Source of the DNA: Isochrysis galbana
Lineage: Eukaryota > Haptophyta > Isochrysidales > Isochrysidaceae
NCBI GenBank assembly: GCA_018136815.1
Contig: CM030943.1
Span: forward strand, 3,265,885-3,329,884
Direction of reading: 5' to 3'
DNA length: 64,000 bases
Translations under genes and position numbers: made by a program
The notes under the pieces: generated by a model
Database searches by the model: none
Told to the model about the DNA's origin: nothing
Seen by the model: only the letters and a program-made list of their open reading frames with translations
In this document: in pieces, positions 47,116 through 56,489 of the stretch
How the letters are laid out: each line of letters starts with the position of its first letter
How positions within the stretch are numbered: the stretch's first letter is position 1

Positions 47116-47125
47116 CTCCGCCCCA
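46437..47125 (-). repeat. CT microsatellite (minus strand) upstream of the methyltransferase
   Basis: On the coding (minus) strand the start codon at 46,436 is directly preceded by a run of about 20 CT units (46,441-46,482). Further CT and CTT blocks follow at 46,668-46,820 and 46,880-47,114. Any promoter must lie in or beyond this. Confidence 0.85.
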
Positions 47126-47618
47126 CCCGTCGGCGGCGGCGGCGGGTTTCCCGCCTTCGCGAGAATACTAACCGTAAAGAAGGCCCCCCGCCGCCTTGCC
47201 CCCTCCGCCCTCCCCCAGCGGTATCTCTTCAACTCTTTACTCTTTACTGCCCGGGCCGAAGTACTCATACCCAGGTGCTTTACCCTAGAGGCTAGAGGAG
47301 AAATACTACCTCCGTTCCAAAACTCAGGATCCAGGGAGATGTCTCTTAGAGGGGGTTACAACATGCAATTCGAATGATCGAGACATGTTGCATGCTGCGG
47401 GTACACTGGGGCGTATGCCAGATGCCACAGACCATAGACCATAGATGCCAGATGCGATGGGAGATGGAGATGGGAGCGAGGACAGCATGAGCTTGATAAA
47501 GATAAAAACAAAACAAAAACAAAAGAAATGAGACGAGTTTTCATGTCAAAAAGGTGCGAAAAGTTGCCGCGGCGCGAACCTTGGCGCGAACTTGGGCGCG
47601 CGAGATTGCCAGCGCGAT
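47126..47618. other. Unassigned sequence
   Basis: No gene recognised. CTTTACTCTTTACTGCCCGG at 47,235-47,254 resembles the centre motif of the palindrome at 26.4 kb. An A-rich patch with AAAACAAAACAAAAACAAAA occurs at about 47,505-47,524. Confidence 0.4.
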
Positions 47619-48060
47619 GACGAATTGGGATGGCCCATAGGGCCTGAGGGCAATGAGGAAGGAGGCAGACCGGCGGCAGGCGCGGCGGAGGAGACGACTT
47701 CGGAGACGCTGACGGGCTGAGGCCCGTCAGCAGAGGAAGGCGGGCAGGCGGGCTTGAGCGAGGGCGAGGACGGCGGCGAGAGCGACATCGAGCGAGAGGC
47801 GAGAGGCGAGGGTGAGTGAGAGGAGGGCTGTGTTGGCAGGGGCTGGTGAGGCAAGGAGAGTTTGTAGGGTACGAGTGTTACGAGAGCGAGAGCGACGGAT
47901 GACGACTGACGACAGGACGTCGGATCCAATGATGCTGCGACACCGACTCACGAACACACTAGAATCATTCACCCAAACCAAGCAAAACATGAAATAACCG
48001 AGACCCCACATCGCCGGTAACTCAAACACGTCGCGAGAGACAGAGAGAGAGAGCGAGCAT
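47619..48060 (+). repeat. Dispersed repeat Q, copy 2 (uninterrupted)
   Basis: Nearly identical to 21,148-21,394 and continues through TGTTACGAGAGCGAGAGCGA into a segment matched by 34,500-34,680 in reverse. On the minus strand 47,546-47,929 is an open Ser/Pro-rich frame shared with copy 1. It lacks the 670-bp insertion seen at 21,395-22,062. Confidence 0.85.
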
Positions 48061-48363
48061 CATCTACGCACCTCTACCAGCGCGATCCCAGAACTATTCG
48101 TCACAGGCGACTGGAACGCTCCCGGAGACGACACGAGGAGCACGACGGCAGACGACACAGAAATACGGAGCGAACTCCGCAAATACTACGTTTGGCTATA
48201 CCAAGAACGTCGCAGCACAAGAGACCACGAACTCGAAGGAGCGCTGGAAACTCGCCCAATGAACGAACACGACATAGATGCCTTAGAAGGGAGGATAACG
48301 ATGGAGGAACTCACGAGCAGCCTTGTTCGGATCGGTAGAGCGAAGGTCGGCGGGGAAGCGTAG
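48057..48363 (+). pseudogene. LINE ORF2 fragment (endonuclease end to start of RT)
   Basis: In one frame SIIYAPLPARSQ, in the next PELFVTGDWNAPGDD and then DIDALEGRITMEELTSSL. YAPL and GDWNAP resemble conserved blocks of the apurinic-type endonuclease domain of LINEs, and ITMEELTSSLVRIGRAK resembles the segment just before the reverse transcriptase (usually ITxEEL...GKAPGPDG). A frameshift separates the first two blocks and a stop ends the last at 48,363. It follows repeat Q, so Q may be the upstream part of this second LINE family. Confidence 0.6.
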
Positions 48364-48823
48364 CGATTGCAGGCTCTCGAGGCTAGACTTAGCATCGCGA
48401 GTGCCGCCCTTAGTGCGGACGAACGTACGAGCGCGCACCCATTTCGTAAGAGTGCGAGTCGTATAGATGATGCGGGCATGCCAGGACTCACCAGAGGGGA
48501 CCTCACGGGCCGCCATCACCTGGTATTCGAGTGGGGCATTAGCGGAGTCGGAGTAGGCCTTGCCGTGGCGCCCATAGTGTCGTAGCCATTGTTCAAGAAT
48601 GTCCGGCTCATCAGACAGGGCTGGGTCCGCGGGAGGAGTGGCGTGGCGCTTAGCGTGACGTCGACTCTCCCGGGTACCCTTATGGCCAGACTTAGACTTA
48701 GAGGCGTGGGGGCGGAGAGATCTACGAGAGTTAGAGTGTAAACTGTAAACCTTCGGGGGCCATCATAGACGGCCGTCCCTCCCGATGTCAGAGCAAGGCT
48801 CATCTCACTCTTGGAGATTGCCT
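48283..48823 (-). pseudogene. Gag-like remnant of an LTR-type element
   Basis: Minus-strand frame containing PDILEQWLRHYGRHGKAYSD, SGESWHARIIYTTRTLTKWV and NKAAREFLHRYPPF, ending at TAA 48,283. It continues from the gag start (QAISKSEMSLALTS) at about 48,824 but only after a frame change. I assign it to gag by position beside the leader and integrase pieces; no diagnostic gag motif is visible. Its end overlaps the oppositely oriented LINE fragment. Confidence 0.45.
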
Positions 48824-49668
48824 GCGAGGGCGCGCCGGCAGCTAGCGCGGAATGCGGTTCTTGCGGGGAGCTCATGGAGCTTTCCTCGGGGGTGGCTACG
48901 GGCATGGTGATCGACGCACGACGCACGACGCACGGAGGGCGCGGAAGTGTGGAAGGAGGCTTGTGGGAGGTGGTGGCAGGCGACTGGGGGTGGCTCAGGC
49001 GCGTGCTTGGCTTGTATTGACTCGTTGACTCGGGGTATAGACTCGGGAACTCGGGGGGGCTCGCTTGGGAACACGATGGGACTCGACGAAGTGGCTACAA
49101 AAACACTCACAAGAAACCCAAACCCCAACGACCTTGGGCTCAGAAAACTAACGTAAACACTCCGGAATCATACGATAAACAAACCCTCCCCGTGCGGCGA
49201 AGGCTGAGGTCGCGATCGCTCGTCATGCGCGAAGAAATACGGAAAGAGAGCGCCAAACTACGCAAACGAAGGGTTCGAACTATCGTTAAAGTGAAACTCG
49301 TCCGCTGAAGCCAACGCGGAGGGTCGAGGAGAGATCCAAAATCGCGCCGGGGGAAGAAGGCGATGTGCGGAGAGACCTTCTAGACAAGCAACGAGCAAGG
49401 GGCGACGAAACAAGACGCGAGACGCGAGGCGCGTGCCATTCGTTCTTCCTTTCTTTCACCGAAAACACGGCGAAACTAACGTTAAACATCGGTGCCCCCT
49501 CCGCGAGAATCGCGAAGAAGAACGGACGAGATGGAGGCAATCATCGAAGGAATCGCGAGAGGAATCGAAGCGAGGGGGGGGAAACAGCGCGCGGGGGGGG
49601 GGACGAACGACGGCCGGAGGAAACGAACCGCGCGCGGAGGAGAAGAACCTCGCGCGGGGGGGGCACTC
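48824..49668 (-). repeat. 845-bp direct repeat, copy 1 (LTR/leader plus gag start)
   Basis: Matches 50,125-50,968 almost base for base at an offset of 1,301 bp. It spans the gag start (minus strand, MPVATPEESSMSSPQEP), a leader with ACTCGTTGACTCGGGG, and a G/A-rich end (AGAAGAACCTCGCGCGGGGG). I did not find TG...CA ends or a target-site duplication, so calling it an LTR is inference. Confidence 0.9.
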
Positions 49669-50124
49669 TCGAACGTATTCCGATACAGAGGCGGACATGC
49701 CAGGCCAGTACACTCGAGTACGAAGTAGGGTAGACATCCTTGTCGCACCTGGGTGACCAAGGTGGTCATGGTAGGCGCGGAGGTACGTGTCACGAAGGGA
49801 CTCCGGAATGTATAAACGAAGAGGAGCCTCTTCCGCTTCTGAGGAGCGGCAGTAGAGTAGGCCATCGCGAAGGAGGAATCGGGAACTTTTCTTCGACGAG
49901 GAGCTAGAGTCAGGAACAGAGACCGGACCGGCGGTGATCGAAGATTGAGCTTTCGAAAGGATCGACTCGAATTCAGCAAGGATCGAGCTAGCGAGCTCGT
50001 CGGTAGAGAGCGCTTGACGCAATTCGTCGGCGTGAGGCACGCCCACATCGAGATACGAGGAGGTAATTGACTCCGAAGATTCCGATGCTTGACGAGTGAG
50101 CCTATCGTTTGCTTGTTGGCGCTT
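49669..50124 (-). pseudogene. Ty3/gypsy-type integrase zinc-finger fragment
   Basis: On the minus strand from about 50,046 the frame reads FLLRDGLLYCR, LRLYIPESLRDTYLRAYHD, HLGHPGATRMSTLLRTRVY and WPGMSASVSEYVREC, the H2C2 zinc-binding domain that opens Ty3/gypsy integrases. It is cut after the first Cys of the final pair, exactly where copy 1 of the 845-bp repeat begins, so the catalytic integrase core and everything after it are gone. Upstream it is joined abruptly to copy 2. Confidence 0.85.
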
Positions 50125-50968
50125 GCGAGGGCGCGCCGGCAGCTAGCGCGGAATGCGGTTCTTGCGGGGAGCTCATGGAGCTTTCCTCGGGGGTGGCTAC
50201 GGGCATGGTGATCGACGCACGACGCACGACGCACGGAGGGCGCGGAAGTGTGGAAGGAGGCTTGTGGGAGGTAGTGGCAGGCGACTGGGGGTGGCTCAGG
50301 CGCGTGCTTGGCTTGTATTGACTCGTTGACTCGGGGTATAGACTCGGGAACTCGGGGGGACTCGCTTGGGAACACGATGGGACTCGACGAAGTGGCTACA
50401 AAAACACTCACAAGAAACCCAAACCCCAACGACCTTGGGCTCGGAAAACTAACGTAAACACTCCGGAATCATACGATAAACAAACCCTCCCCGTGCGGCG
50501 AAGGCTGAGGTCGCGATCGCTCGTCATGCGCGAAGAAATACGGAAAGAGAGCGCCAAACTACGCAAACGAAGGGTTCGAACTATCGTTAAAGTGAAACTC
50601 GTCCGCTGAAGCCAACGCGGAGGGTCGAGGAGAGATCCAAAATCGCGCCGGGGGAAGAAGGCGATGTGCGGAGAGACCTTCTAGACAAGCAACGAGCAAG
50701 GGGCGACGAAACAAGACGCGAGACGCGAGGCGCGTGCCATTCGTTCTTCCTTTCTTTCACCGAAAACGCGGCGAAACTAACGTTAAACATCGGTGCCCCC
50801 TCCGCGAGAATCGCGAAGAAGAACGGACGAGATGGAGGCAATCATCGAAGGAATCGCGAGAGGAATCGAAGCGAGGGGGGGGGAAACAGCGCGCGGGGGG
50901 GGGGAACGAACGACGGCCGGAGGAAACGAACCGCGCGCGGAGGAGAAGAACCTCGCGCGGGGGGGGGA
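50125..50968 (-). repeat. 845-bp direct repeat, copy 2
   Basis: Second copy of 48,824-49,668; differences are a handful of substitutions (for example AACACGGCG versus AACGCGGCG) and small G-run length changes, so the duplication is recent. Confidence 0.9.
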
Positions 50969-51739
50969 ATAATATAACGGCCGGAGGCGACGGATGGCAC
51001 GCCGAGAGGAAGAACCTGCCGCGGGGGGGGCGAGGGACCGAGGGCACGGCGGGGCAGCGTGGGAGGGCGCGAGGCCAATCTCGGAGCGAGATCGCGTCCT
51101 TTCCCTCGCGGAGCGCAGAGAGACCCCCCACGAGATATCTTGGGACCGGAGAATGTTTTGGACGAATCTTCCTGCCGTCGGCCGAGGAGAGGCGGACGGA
51201 GAGAGAGAGAGAGAGAGTCTCGCAGAGCGACTGCAGAACGAGAAGTCGAAGTCATGCCGGTTTATTACCTTAAACGAGCCAACAATTATAGTAACAGCAA
51301 AAACAAAATTCGAATCGCAAATTTCGAGACCAAAATCTGCGAACCTGGACTTGAGACCCCCCACTGCGGGTCGCGTTGGCAGCGCGCGAAAGGGCGTCTG
51401 GAGCCCGACTTCAGATGCCGATAGCGAGCGTGATTTCGTCGCGGTCAGGTGGACCTTCGCGGCGAGTCTATCGGGAGTGCTTGTGAGGGCCCCAATCCAC
51501 CGGGCCCGGCGTCTCAGCTGCCCTGTGAGTCTGTCTGTGTGAATCTGCCCGCGAGTCGTTCAACGTCAATTTCTGTAGTCTTCAATATTTGTATACAAAA
51601 AATCGAATTTCGCGTTCGAAATCTTTTATTATTTATGCTAGGGGCCTATTAGATAGTGACCATATTAGCTGCCTGGGCCCAAAAAATACAGATCAGGGTG
51701 CTAATTTGACCTAGTTATGACAAGGTGAAGTCGTTGTCT
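50969..51739. other. Non-coding stretch
   Basis: Begins with further GCGCGGGGGG words like the end of the 845-bp repeat, contains a short GA run at 51,200-51,217, and becomes AT-rich from about 51,590. No gene recognised. Confidence 0.4.
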
Positions 51740-51757
51740 TTAAGACTACCGGTAGTC
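51740..51757 (+). repeat. 18-bp direct repeat with palindromic core, copy 1
   Basis: TTAAGACTACCGGTAGTC, whose last 14 bases are a perfect palindrome; repeated exactly at 52,680-52,697. Confidence 0.85.
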
Positions 51758-52679
51758 AACCTACTTTTATAAGTGGGGGTCAATGGGGGCCTCGCGCCCC
51801 CCTCTTTCCATCGCGGACACCCCCCGGGGTGGGCCCGTACATTCAACCCCAGCCCCTGCCCTCTGGCAGGGGCAGGGCACTCATCAAATCAGCCCAGACC
51901 CCTAGTGGGCGCGGGCCGCGAGCCGCACTCCCAGGCCCGCATGGGCCTGCTCTCGTACTGACTCCCCCCCCCACCCCTGGTCGCCAGGCAGACAGGGGCC
52001 TCAGGGCGGCACCCAAGGCCAGCGAGGCGAGCGAGGGAGAGGCAGGGGGGGCCAGGGGCTGAGCCCCAGCCTCCACTGCCCCCTGAGCTGGCCCTGCTGG
52101 CCCTCTGGGCGCCCCTGAAGGACCTCTGAGAGCAGGCCATGGCGCGCCGCATGGCGACGCGCCGCAGGGACCGGGGCGGAAGAGAATGGAACGAGGGAGA
52201 GGGGGGATTTGCACCCCCCCCGATGGAGTGTGGTGAGAAACGAGCCCCGTTTGCGTTAGCAAACGGGCGAAGGGGGGCGGCTGGCGACAGGAGAGGCGAG
52301 AAGAAGGGAGTGGCTCAAGACGTCCCTGTGGCAGATATCGGGGGGCGCAGTCATTTATTTCTTCGAGGACCGCTCGCGGCGCGAGCTGTAAGGGCCGTTC
52401 TCCTTTTTTGACGAGAGGCTCCTCCCCCCCCCCCCGGTGCTTTTTCCCGGAGAGTCGGCCGGCGTCGACCGGACCGCCTCAATGGGTTTTCCCTCATTTT
52501 AACTTGTGGGGAGTTAGAATGGGAGCCGGGGGCCTGCGAGGGGGGAGATGTGGAAGGGTGCATAGGAGTATGTATTTGTGACAACAGCACGCGCCAAGGT
52601 GTACGGGCAGGTGCGCTGAGGGCTGTCGTGTTAGTACCGGGCTAGTGAGAGTAGTGGTACTAATGCTCAGATAGATTTG
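51758..52679. other. GC-rich segment bounded by 18-bp direct repeats
   Basis: This 922-bp interval has sharply higher GC than its AT-richer left flank and carries several short open frames without recognisable similarity. The exact flanking repeats make an insertion possible, but I see no terminal repeats inside. Confidence 0.4.
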
Positions 52680-52697
52680 TTAAGACTACCGGTAGTC
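52680..52697 (+). repeat. 18-bp direct repeat with palindromic core, copy 2
   Basis: Exact copy of 51,740-51,757. Confidence 0.85.
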
Positions 52698-52741
52698 TTC
52701 GTTGCGCCCCTTCAACCGTACACCCATACCCGTACTATACA

Positions 52742-52879
52742 GCCAAATACCGATGTATTTGTATTTGGCCGCATTTGGCCTGCGGCCAAATACATATCCA
52801 ATACGTTCGAGACCTGCAACCCAGGACGCGCTTCAAATACAGCCAAATACATCTATGTATTTGATCTCTGGCCAAATAC
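52742..52879. promoter_or_regulatory. Cluster of GCCAAATAC motifs in both orientations
   Basis: GCCAAATAC or its complement occurs at 52,742, 52,761 (reverse), 52,785, 52,842 and 52,871. Two of them form a perfect 13-bp stem (52,761-52,773 with 52,781-52,793) around a 7-base loop that itself contains TTTGGCC. It lies about 520 bp upstream of the ERCC4-nuclease start. It could be a protein-binding cluster or the relic of a foldback element; no evidence decides. Confidence 0.45.
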
Positions 52880-53068
52880 GGTAAATACGTGTATTTCCCA
52901 TCTAGGATGGGCCGTTCCAGAGCCGGCACTTGCTATTTTCTATTTTGGGGGATTGAAAGGGGATTCTGTTTCCGGACCATGGCAGAGACTCCTCCCGAGT
53001 CGACTCTCTCGTCGGCTCCGACGACCTCTCTCAGCCCGAAGCCCGTCGGTCCCCAGCCTCGCAGCTTA

Positions 53069-53335
53069 CAAGTAGGTGGTAAAAATAGTACGCGCGTTCC
53101 CTTTTTTAGGGGGGGTGAGTATGTAGTTGACGGGTGTTCATTGGCGCGCGCCGTGGGTTGGGTGTGTTCGCGGCGCAGCCGCGAGAGGTGTTGAGCGCCG
53201 CGCGAGGAAAATTGTCAGTGTTTTCCACAGTGTTCACTTTGGGGGTCAAGGGAGTAGTAGGTAGTTGACTATGTTCAAACGGTCAAAAAGTTTGAGTTGC
53301 GTTCGCGTTCGACTATTTTTTGTACCACCTACTTG
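53069..53335. mobile_element. MITE copy 2, TA target-site duplication
   Basis: Same element as 20,761-21,036, in the same orientation, about 90% identical with one 8-10 bp deletion in the middle (GAGCGCCGCG region). It begins CAAGTAGGTGGTAAAAAT, ends GTACCACCTACTTG and is flanked by TA at 53,067-53,068 and 53,336-53,337. It ends 61 bp before the ERCC4-nuclease start codon, so it forms the proximal upstream region of that gene. Confidence 0.92.
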
Positions 53336-53396
53336 TAGCCGCTGGTAGGTCTGTGTGCGTGCGAACCTACCTGTGCGGCCAGCTCTCGCGCGAGAG

Positions 53397-55009
53397 ATGG
53401 CCCCAGCCTCGAGCAGTGCCTCCACTGGCCAGAGATCTGGGCAGTTTGGGCCGGGTGACATCGAGTACTGCGTGTTAGCAGCACTCCAGCTCCAGCTCCA
53501 GCACCCGGAGAAGCCGGCGTTGTCCGTCGATCTTGAAGAGCTGAAGAAGCTCGCCTGTCGGTATGCTCTCTCGCTTCAAGCGTACACGCAGATCAAGCGC
53601 AGCGTGCTCGCGCAACACTGGCTCGCGCACGAGAAGTACATCGACGTCAGTGCGAATGGGAAGGTATGCCTGCTTCCACCAGCAGAAGAGATTGCGCGAG
53701 GCTGCTTCGACTTCCAACAGCTGTTGCAAAAGGCCATCTGTCAGTCCTTCGCCGCCAAGTCTGCGAGGCGCCACAGTTCGTGCACGAGCAACCTCAAGCC
53801 GACTCTGCTTGTAGATGAGAACGAGCACAAAGTTGAGGACATGATCACATGGTGTGTGGCGATCCCACTGCATGTGACACAGCGCATCTTGCGCAAGGCG
53901 CGGGCGCGACGGAAGCTTTGATCTGGTCCTTGTGATGCTTTTCCTCTCGCCCGCTATCGGATTGATGTTTCAGGTGGTGTGAAATTCTCGACATGCCATG
54001 CAAGATGCTCGAACTGCCCGTCGGGGATTACGCATGGCAGATCAAAGAGCCGGGCTCTAACGAGGCCCGATTCGTGCCCCTCATCGTCGAACGTAAGACT
54101 TGGCAGGATCTGCAAGATTCCCTCACAGAAGACAATCCCCGCATGCCACGCCAAGCCTACGCCATGGTCAAGCATTTTGGGGGGGAGTCGTGCAAGAGGA
54201 TCTTGCTCATCGAGGGAGCCGCTCCAAAGGAAACCGACAACCGGACGACAAAGGCGCTCATCAACTTTGGCGGAAATCTCACCAGCTTTCTGCAGGAGAT
54301 GCAGCGGCGTCATGACTTTCACCTCTTCTTTACGGCGAACGAGCTAGAATCTGCCTCGTTCCTTCTGCAGTTGTTCAAATGGGTGCTTGAACAATCTGAT
54401 GAATGGCTGCGTGGAGGACCACTCGTCTCTGCCGTTTGTAAGACGCTTTCGCCGCCCACTCCACAGCGGAAGCACGAGATGTTGCACGAAACGCATGGCA
54501 TGAGCTGGACTGACATGATGGATCCACATAAGCCCCTGCCTGTTTCTCACGAACGACAAGTCTTAGTCGTTAAGCACGATGTAAGAAAAGCTCACAGCCA
54601 AAGGCTAGGAGTTGGGGTGAAGGGGCTAAAGTCACTCTTCAAAGCCTTTCTTCACGATCGCCAGCACGACTCAAAATGTGTTCCGCATACAGCGATAGCG
54701 GCCCTTGAAAAGCATGTTGCTCTCTTGCAAGCACATGAGGCTTTCAGCCGACAAATAGACGTGCAGCTCAACCACTCAATCCATATTTGGGTCGATGGCA
54801 AGGCGGGGCAAAGCCCATCCAAGAGATCGCAAGTAGCGGGGAGCAAACGTCCGGCTTATATGCAGCAACAGACCACCTTACCAAGTGCAGGAAGACATGC
54901 CTTTTCGTACTCGGGGGCTGAGCGTGTCGTGAGACCACGACGAGTTGCTGAGCACGACCAATCCGGCACGCCGGAAAACAATCAAAACAACCGAATTGTC
55001 ATAGAGTGA
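53397..55009 (+). CDS. ERCC4-domain nuclease, MUS81/XPF type
   Basis: Exons 53,397-53,851 and 53,974-55,009 join in phase (intron GTGTGT...TTTCAG) to 496 residues. The nuclease domain spans about residues 130-280: TLLVDENEHK (first acidic motif), LPVGDYAW (Gly-Asp at 169-170), IVERKTWQDL (Glu-Arg-Lys at 191-193 with the following Asp at 197), then CKRILLIEGAAP and ALINFGGNLTSFLQEMQRR. These are the metal-binding GD...ERKxxxD residues of XPF/MUS81-family structure-specific nucleases, which cut branched DNA in recombination and fork repair. The N-terminal 120 residues are helical and unrecognised. The C-terminal 200 residues are basic and show no helix-hairpin-helix repeat that I can recognise. 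It is closer to MUS81 than to XPF by the spacing of motifs, but the exact orthology is uncertain. Confidence 0.8.
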
Positions 55010-55737
55010 GTAATAGCTTTGATTCACGCTCTCTCACAAGCCTTGATGTTCTGACACTCAAGTTGGCTAGCCAGACATCAATCGCACCCCTTCAGCCTTA
55101 GGCCTGTAGCACAAGCAACATCACTCCCTTCAAACCTTGACATCGGCATGCAGCCCACCACGACAAATAGTTCCGTCAAACTTTGTGTTGTCTCCGTCTT
55201 GGAAGTAGTGAATGCTTCTTGGCAGGTTTCACCTACCCTAGCTAGTCCCGTCTCTGACGTCTCACGTCTCCATGCGCGGAGTCGAGGATTATAGCGGAAC
55301 TCTTGGCGGTGTGTCCGCGGTGGCTCGTGTACCCCTCGTGGTCGGCATCCCGGGATCGTTGTACGCAAGCATCCTAATACCTAATCGTAACTCCTAGTCG
55401 CATGAACGTGGTAGCGTGGCCGAGCTTACTTAGGCCGAGCTGTCGCAACGAGGGGTGCCTCATCCGGCAAGGGCACATCGAGTGGCGGCGGACGGCGAGT
55501 CGACAGTTGGCGGTTGGCACGGTAGTACTGATGGCTACAGCTCCGCAGGCAGGGAGCACATGATCTTTGGCGGCTTGGGGTCAAACACTGACACTGACAT
55601 TGAGGGGCGTCCAATCAGGTGGTGACGGGCGGCGTGTGGGCTACGTTTCCTGTGGATTGAGGAATGTAATGCCCCTCGCTGCCGGGTGATTTGCTGTTCG
55701 AAAGGGGGGGGTGGGGGCGGGCGAGAGCGGCGGGCGT
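55010..55737. other. Intergenic region, no gene recognised
   Basis: Downstream of the nuclease gene. Short frames only. A poly-G run occurs near 55,704-55,720. Confidence 0.5.
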
Positions 55738-55853
55738 GTCGCATTCGCGAATCGACACTCGTTAGGCTTGCCGCTCTTCTCTTCGCCATTCGGCATTTAT
55801 CGTTATAATTCTCTCGTTCTCGTCCTCGGTCAAAAGCTTCGCTTGGACGCATG
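55738..55853 (-). repeat. Dispersed repeat G, copy 2 (inverted)
   Basis: Reverse complement matches 36,156-36,262, with a short insertion (GCGGCAAG-type) in this copy. Confidence 0.85.
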
Positions 55854-55886
55854 GGAAAGTCGCAAGTCGCGTTCCGTCAAAAGAGG

Positions 55887-55973
55887 GCCAGGTTATTTGT
55901 TTTCTTTTTGGTATATACACAAGGCTCAATATTATAATTGTCAGGTTATTTGTTTTCATTTTGGTCTATTATA
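55887..55973 (+). repeat. Short direct repeat
   Basis: CAGGTTATTTGTTTTC followed by TTTTTGGT at about 55,888 is repeated as CAGGTTATTTGTTTTC-ATTTTGGT at about 55,942, 54 bp downstream. Confidence 0.8.
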
Positions 55974-55980
55974 CCCCCAG

Positions 55981-56487
55981 CTACGCGTGCTGAGTTTTCA
56001 TCTTCTTCGTCTTTTTCTCACATCCCTCTTCCTCGTCATTCTGCTGGCAGGCGACGGTGTCGCTTGGCTGATCTTGGGTGGCGAGGTCCGTGACGCGTGC
56101 GAGGGCGGCCTTCTTGTTCTCCATGTAGAGTTTGCCAGCTGCTCGGTGCACTTGCACCATGGGATTCGTTTCAGCCATGATATATTCCATGCAGAGGTAC
56201 GCGACGGCGGCCTCGTCTCCAATGTACTTGGTCTTGGGGAGCCTGTCGTACTCGTCGGAGTAGTCGCCAACGAGCATGAGGTTTGCCTTGCACCAACGGC
56301 CCATGTAAGGCTTGATGAGTGCCCACATCGACGGGTAGCGTTCCTTGGCCAGATCCACGCGGAAGTCTCCACATCCACGGCCCATGCCAGATGCTGTGAC
56401 GAGCAGCTTCGCCAGGATGGCGCCGCTCATGCCCTCCTCCATGTGTTCGCAGAACTTGAAGGCTGGGGCGCGGATCTCCTCGTAGGT
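55981..56487 (-). CDS. Unrecognised ORF, possible last exon
   Basis: The frame is open from 56,487 (just after a TAG that may instead be part of an AATAG acceptor) to a stop at 55,981-55,983; the first ATG gives 153 residues from 56,442. It looks like real protein: mixed composition, GC-rich third positions, Trp and Cys residues (RYPSMWALIKPYMGRWCKA), and a lysine/acid-rich tail (NDEEEGCEKKTKKMK) that could act in nuclear localisation. I do not recognise the family. No confident upstream exon was found on this strand. Confidence 0.45.
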   Translation of the reverse strand, partial: TYEEIRAPAFKFCEHMEEGMSGAILAKLLVTASGMGRGCGDFRVDLAKERYPSMWALIKPYMGRWCKANLMLVGDYSDEYDRLPKTKYIGDEAAVAYLCMEYIMAETNPMVQVHRAAGKLYMENKKAALARVTDLATQDQPSDTVACQQNDEEEGCEKKTKKMKTQHA

Positions 56488-56489
56488 CT

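Noticed and set aside
45685-47268. 527-codon minus-strand frame
   Set aside because: Only its last part overlaps true methyltransferase exons; the rest is CT microsatellite and introns.
49262-49282. tRNA T-arm-like GGGTTCGAAC
   Set aside because: No acceptor, anticodon or D arm can be paired upstream, and it occurs inside both copies of the 845-bp repeat.
48824-50968. Intact LTR retrotransposon
   Set aside because: Insert is only 456 bp, cut inside an integrase finger; repeats contain gag coding sequence; no TG...CA ends or target duplication found.
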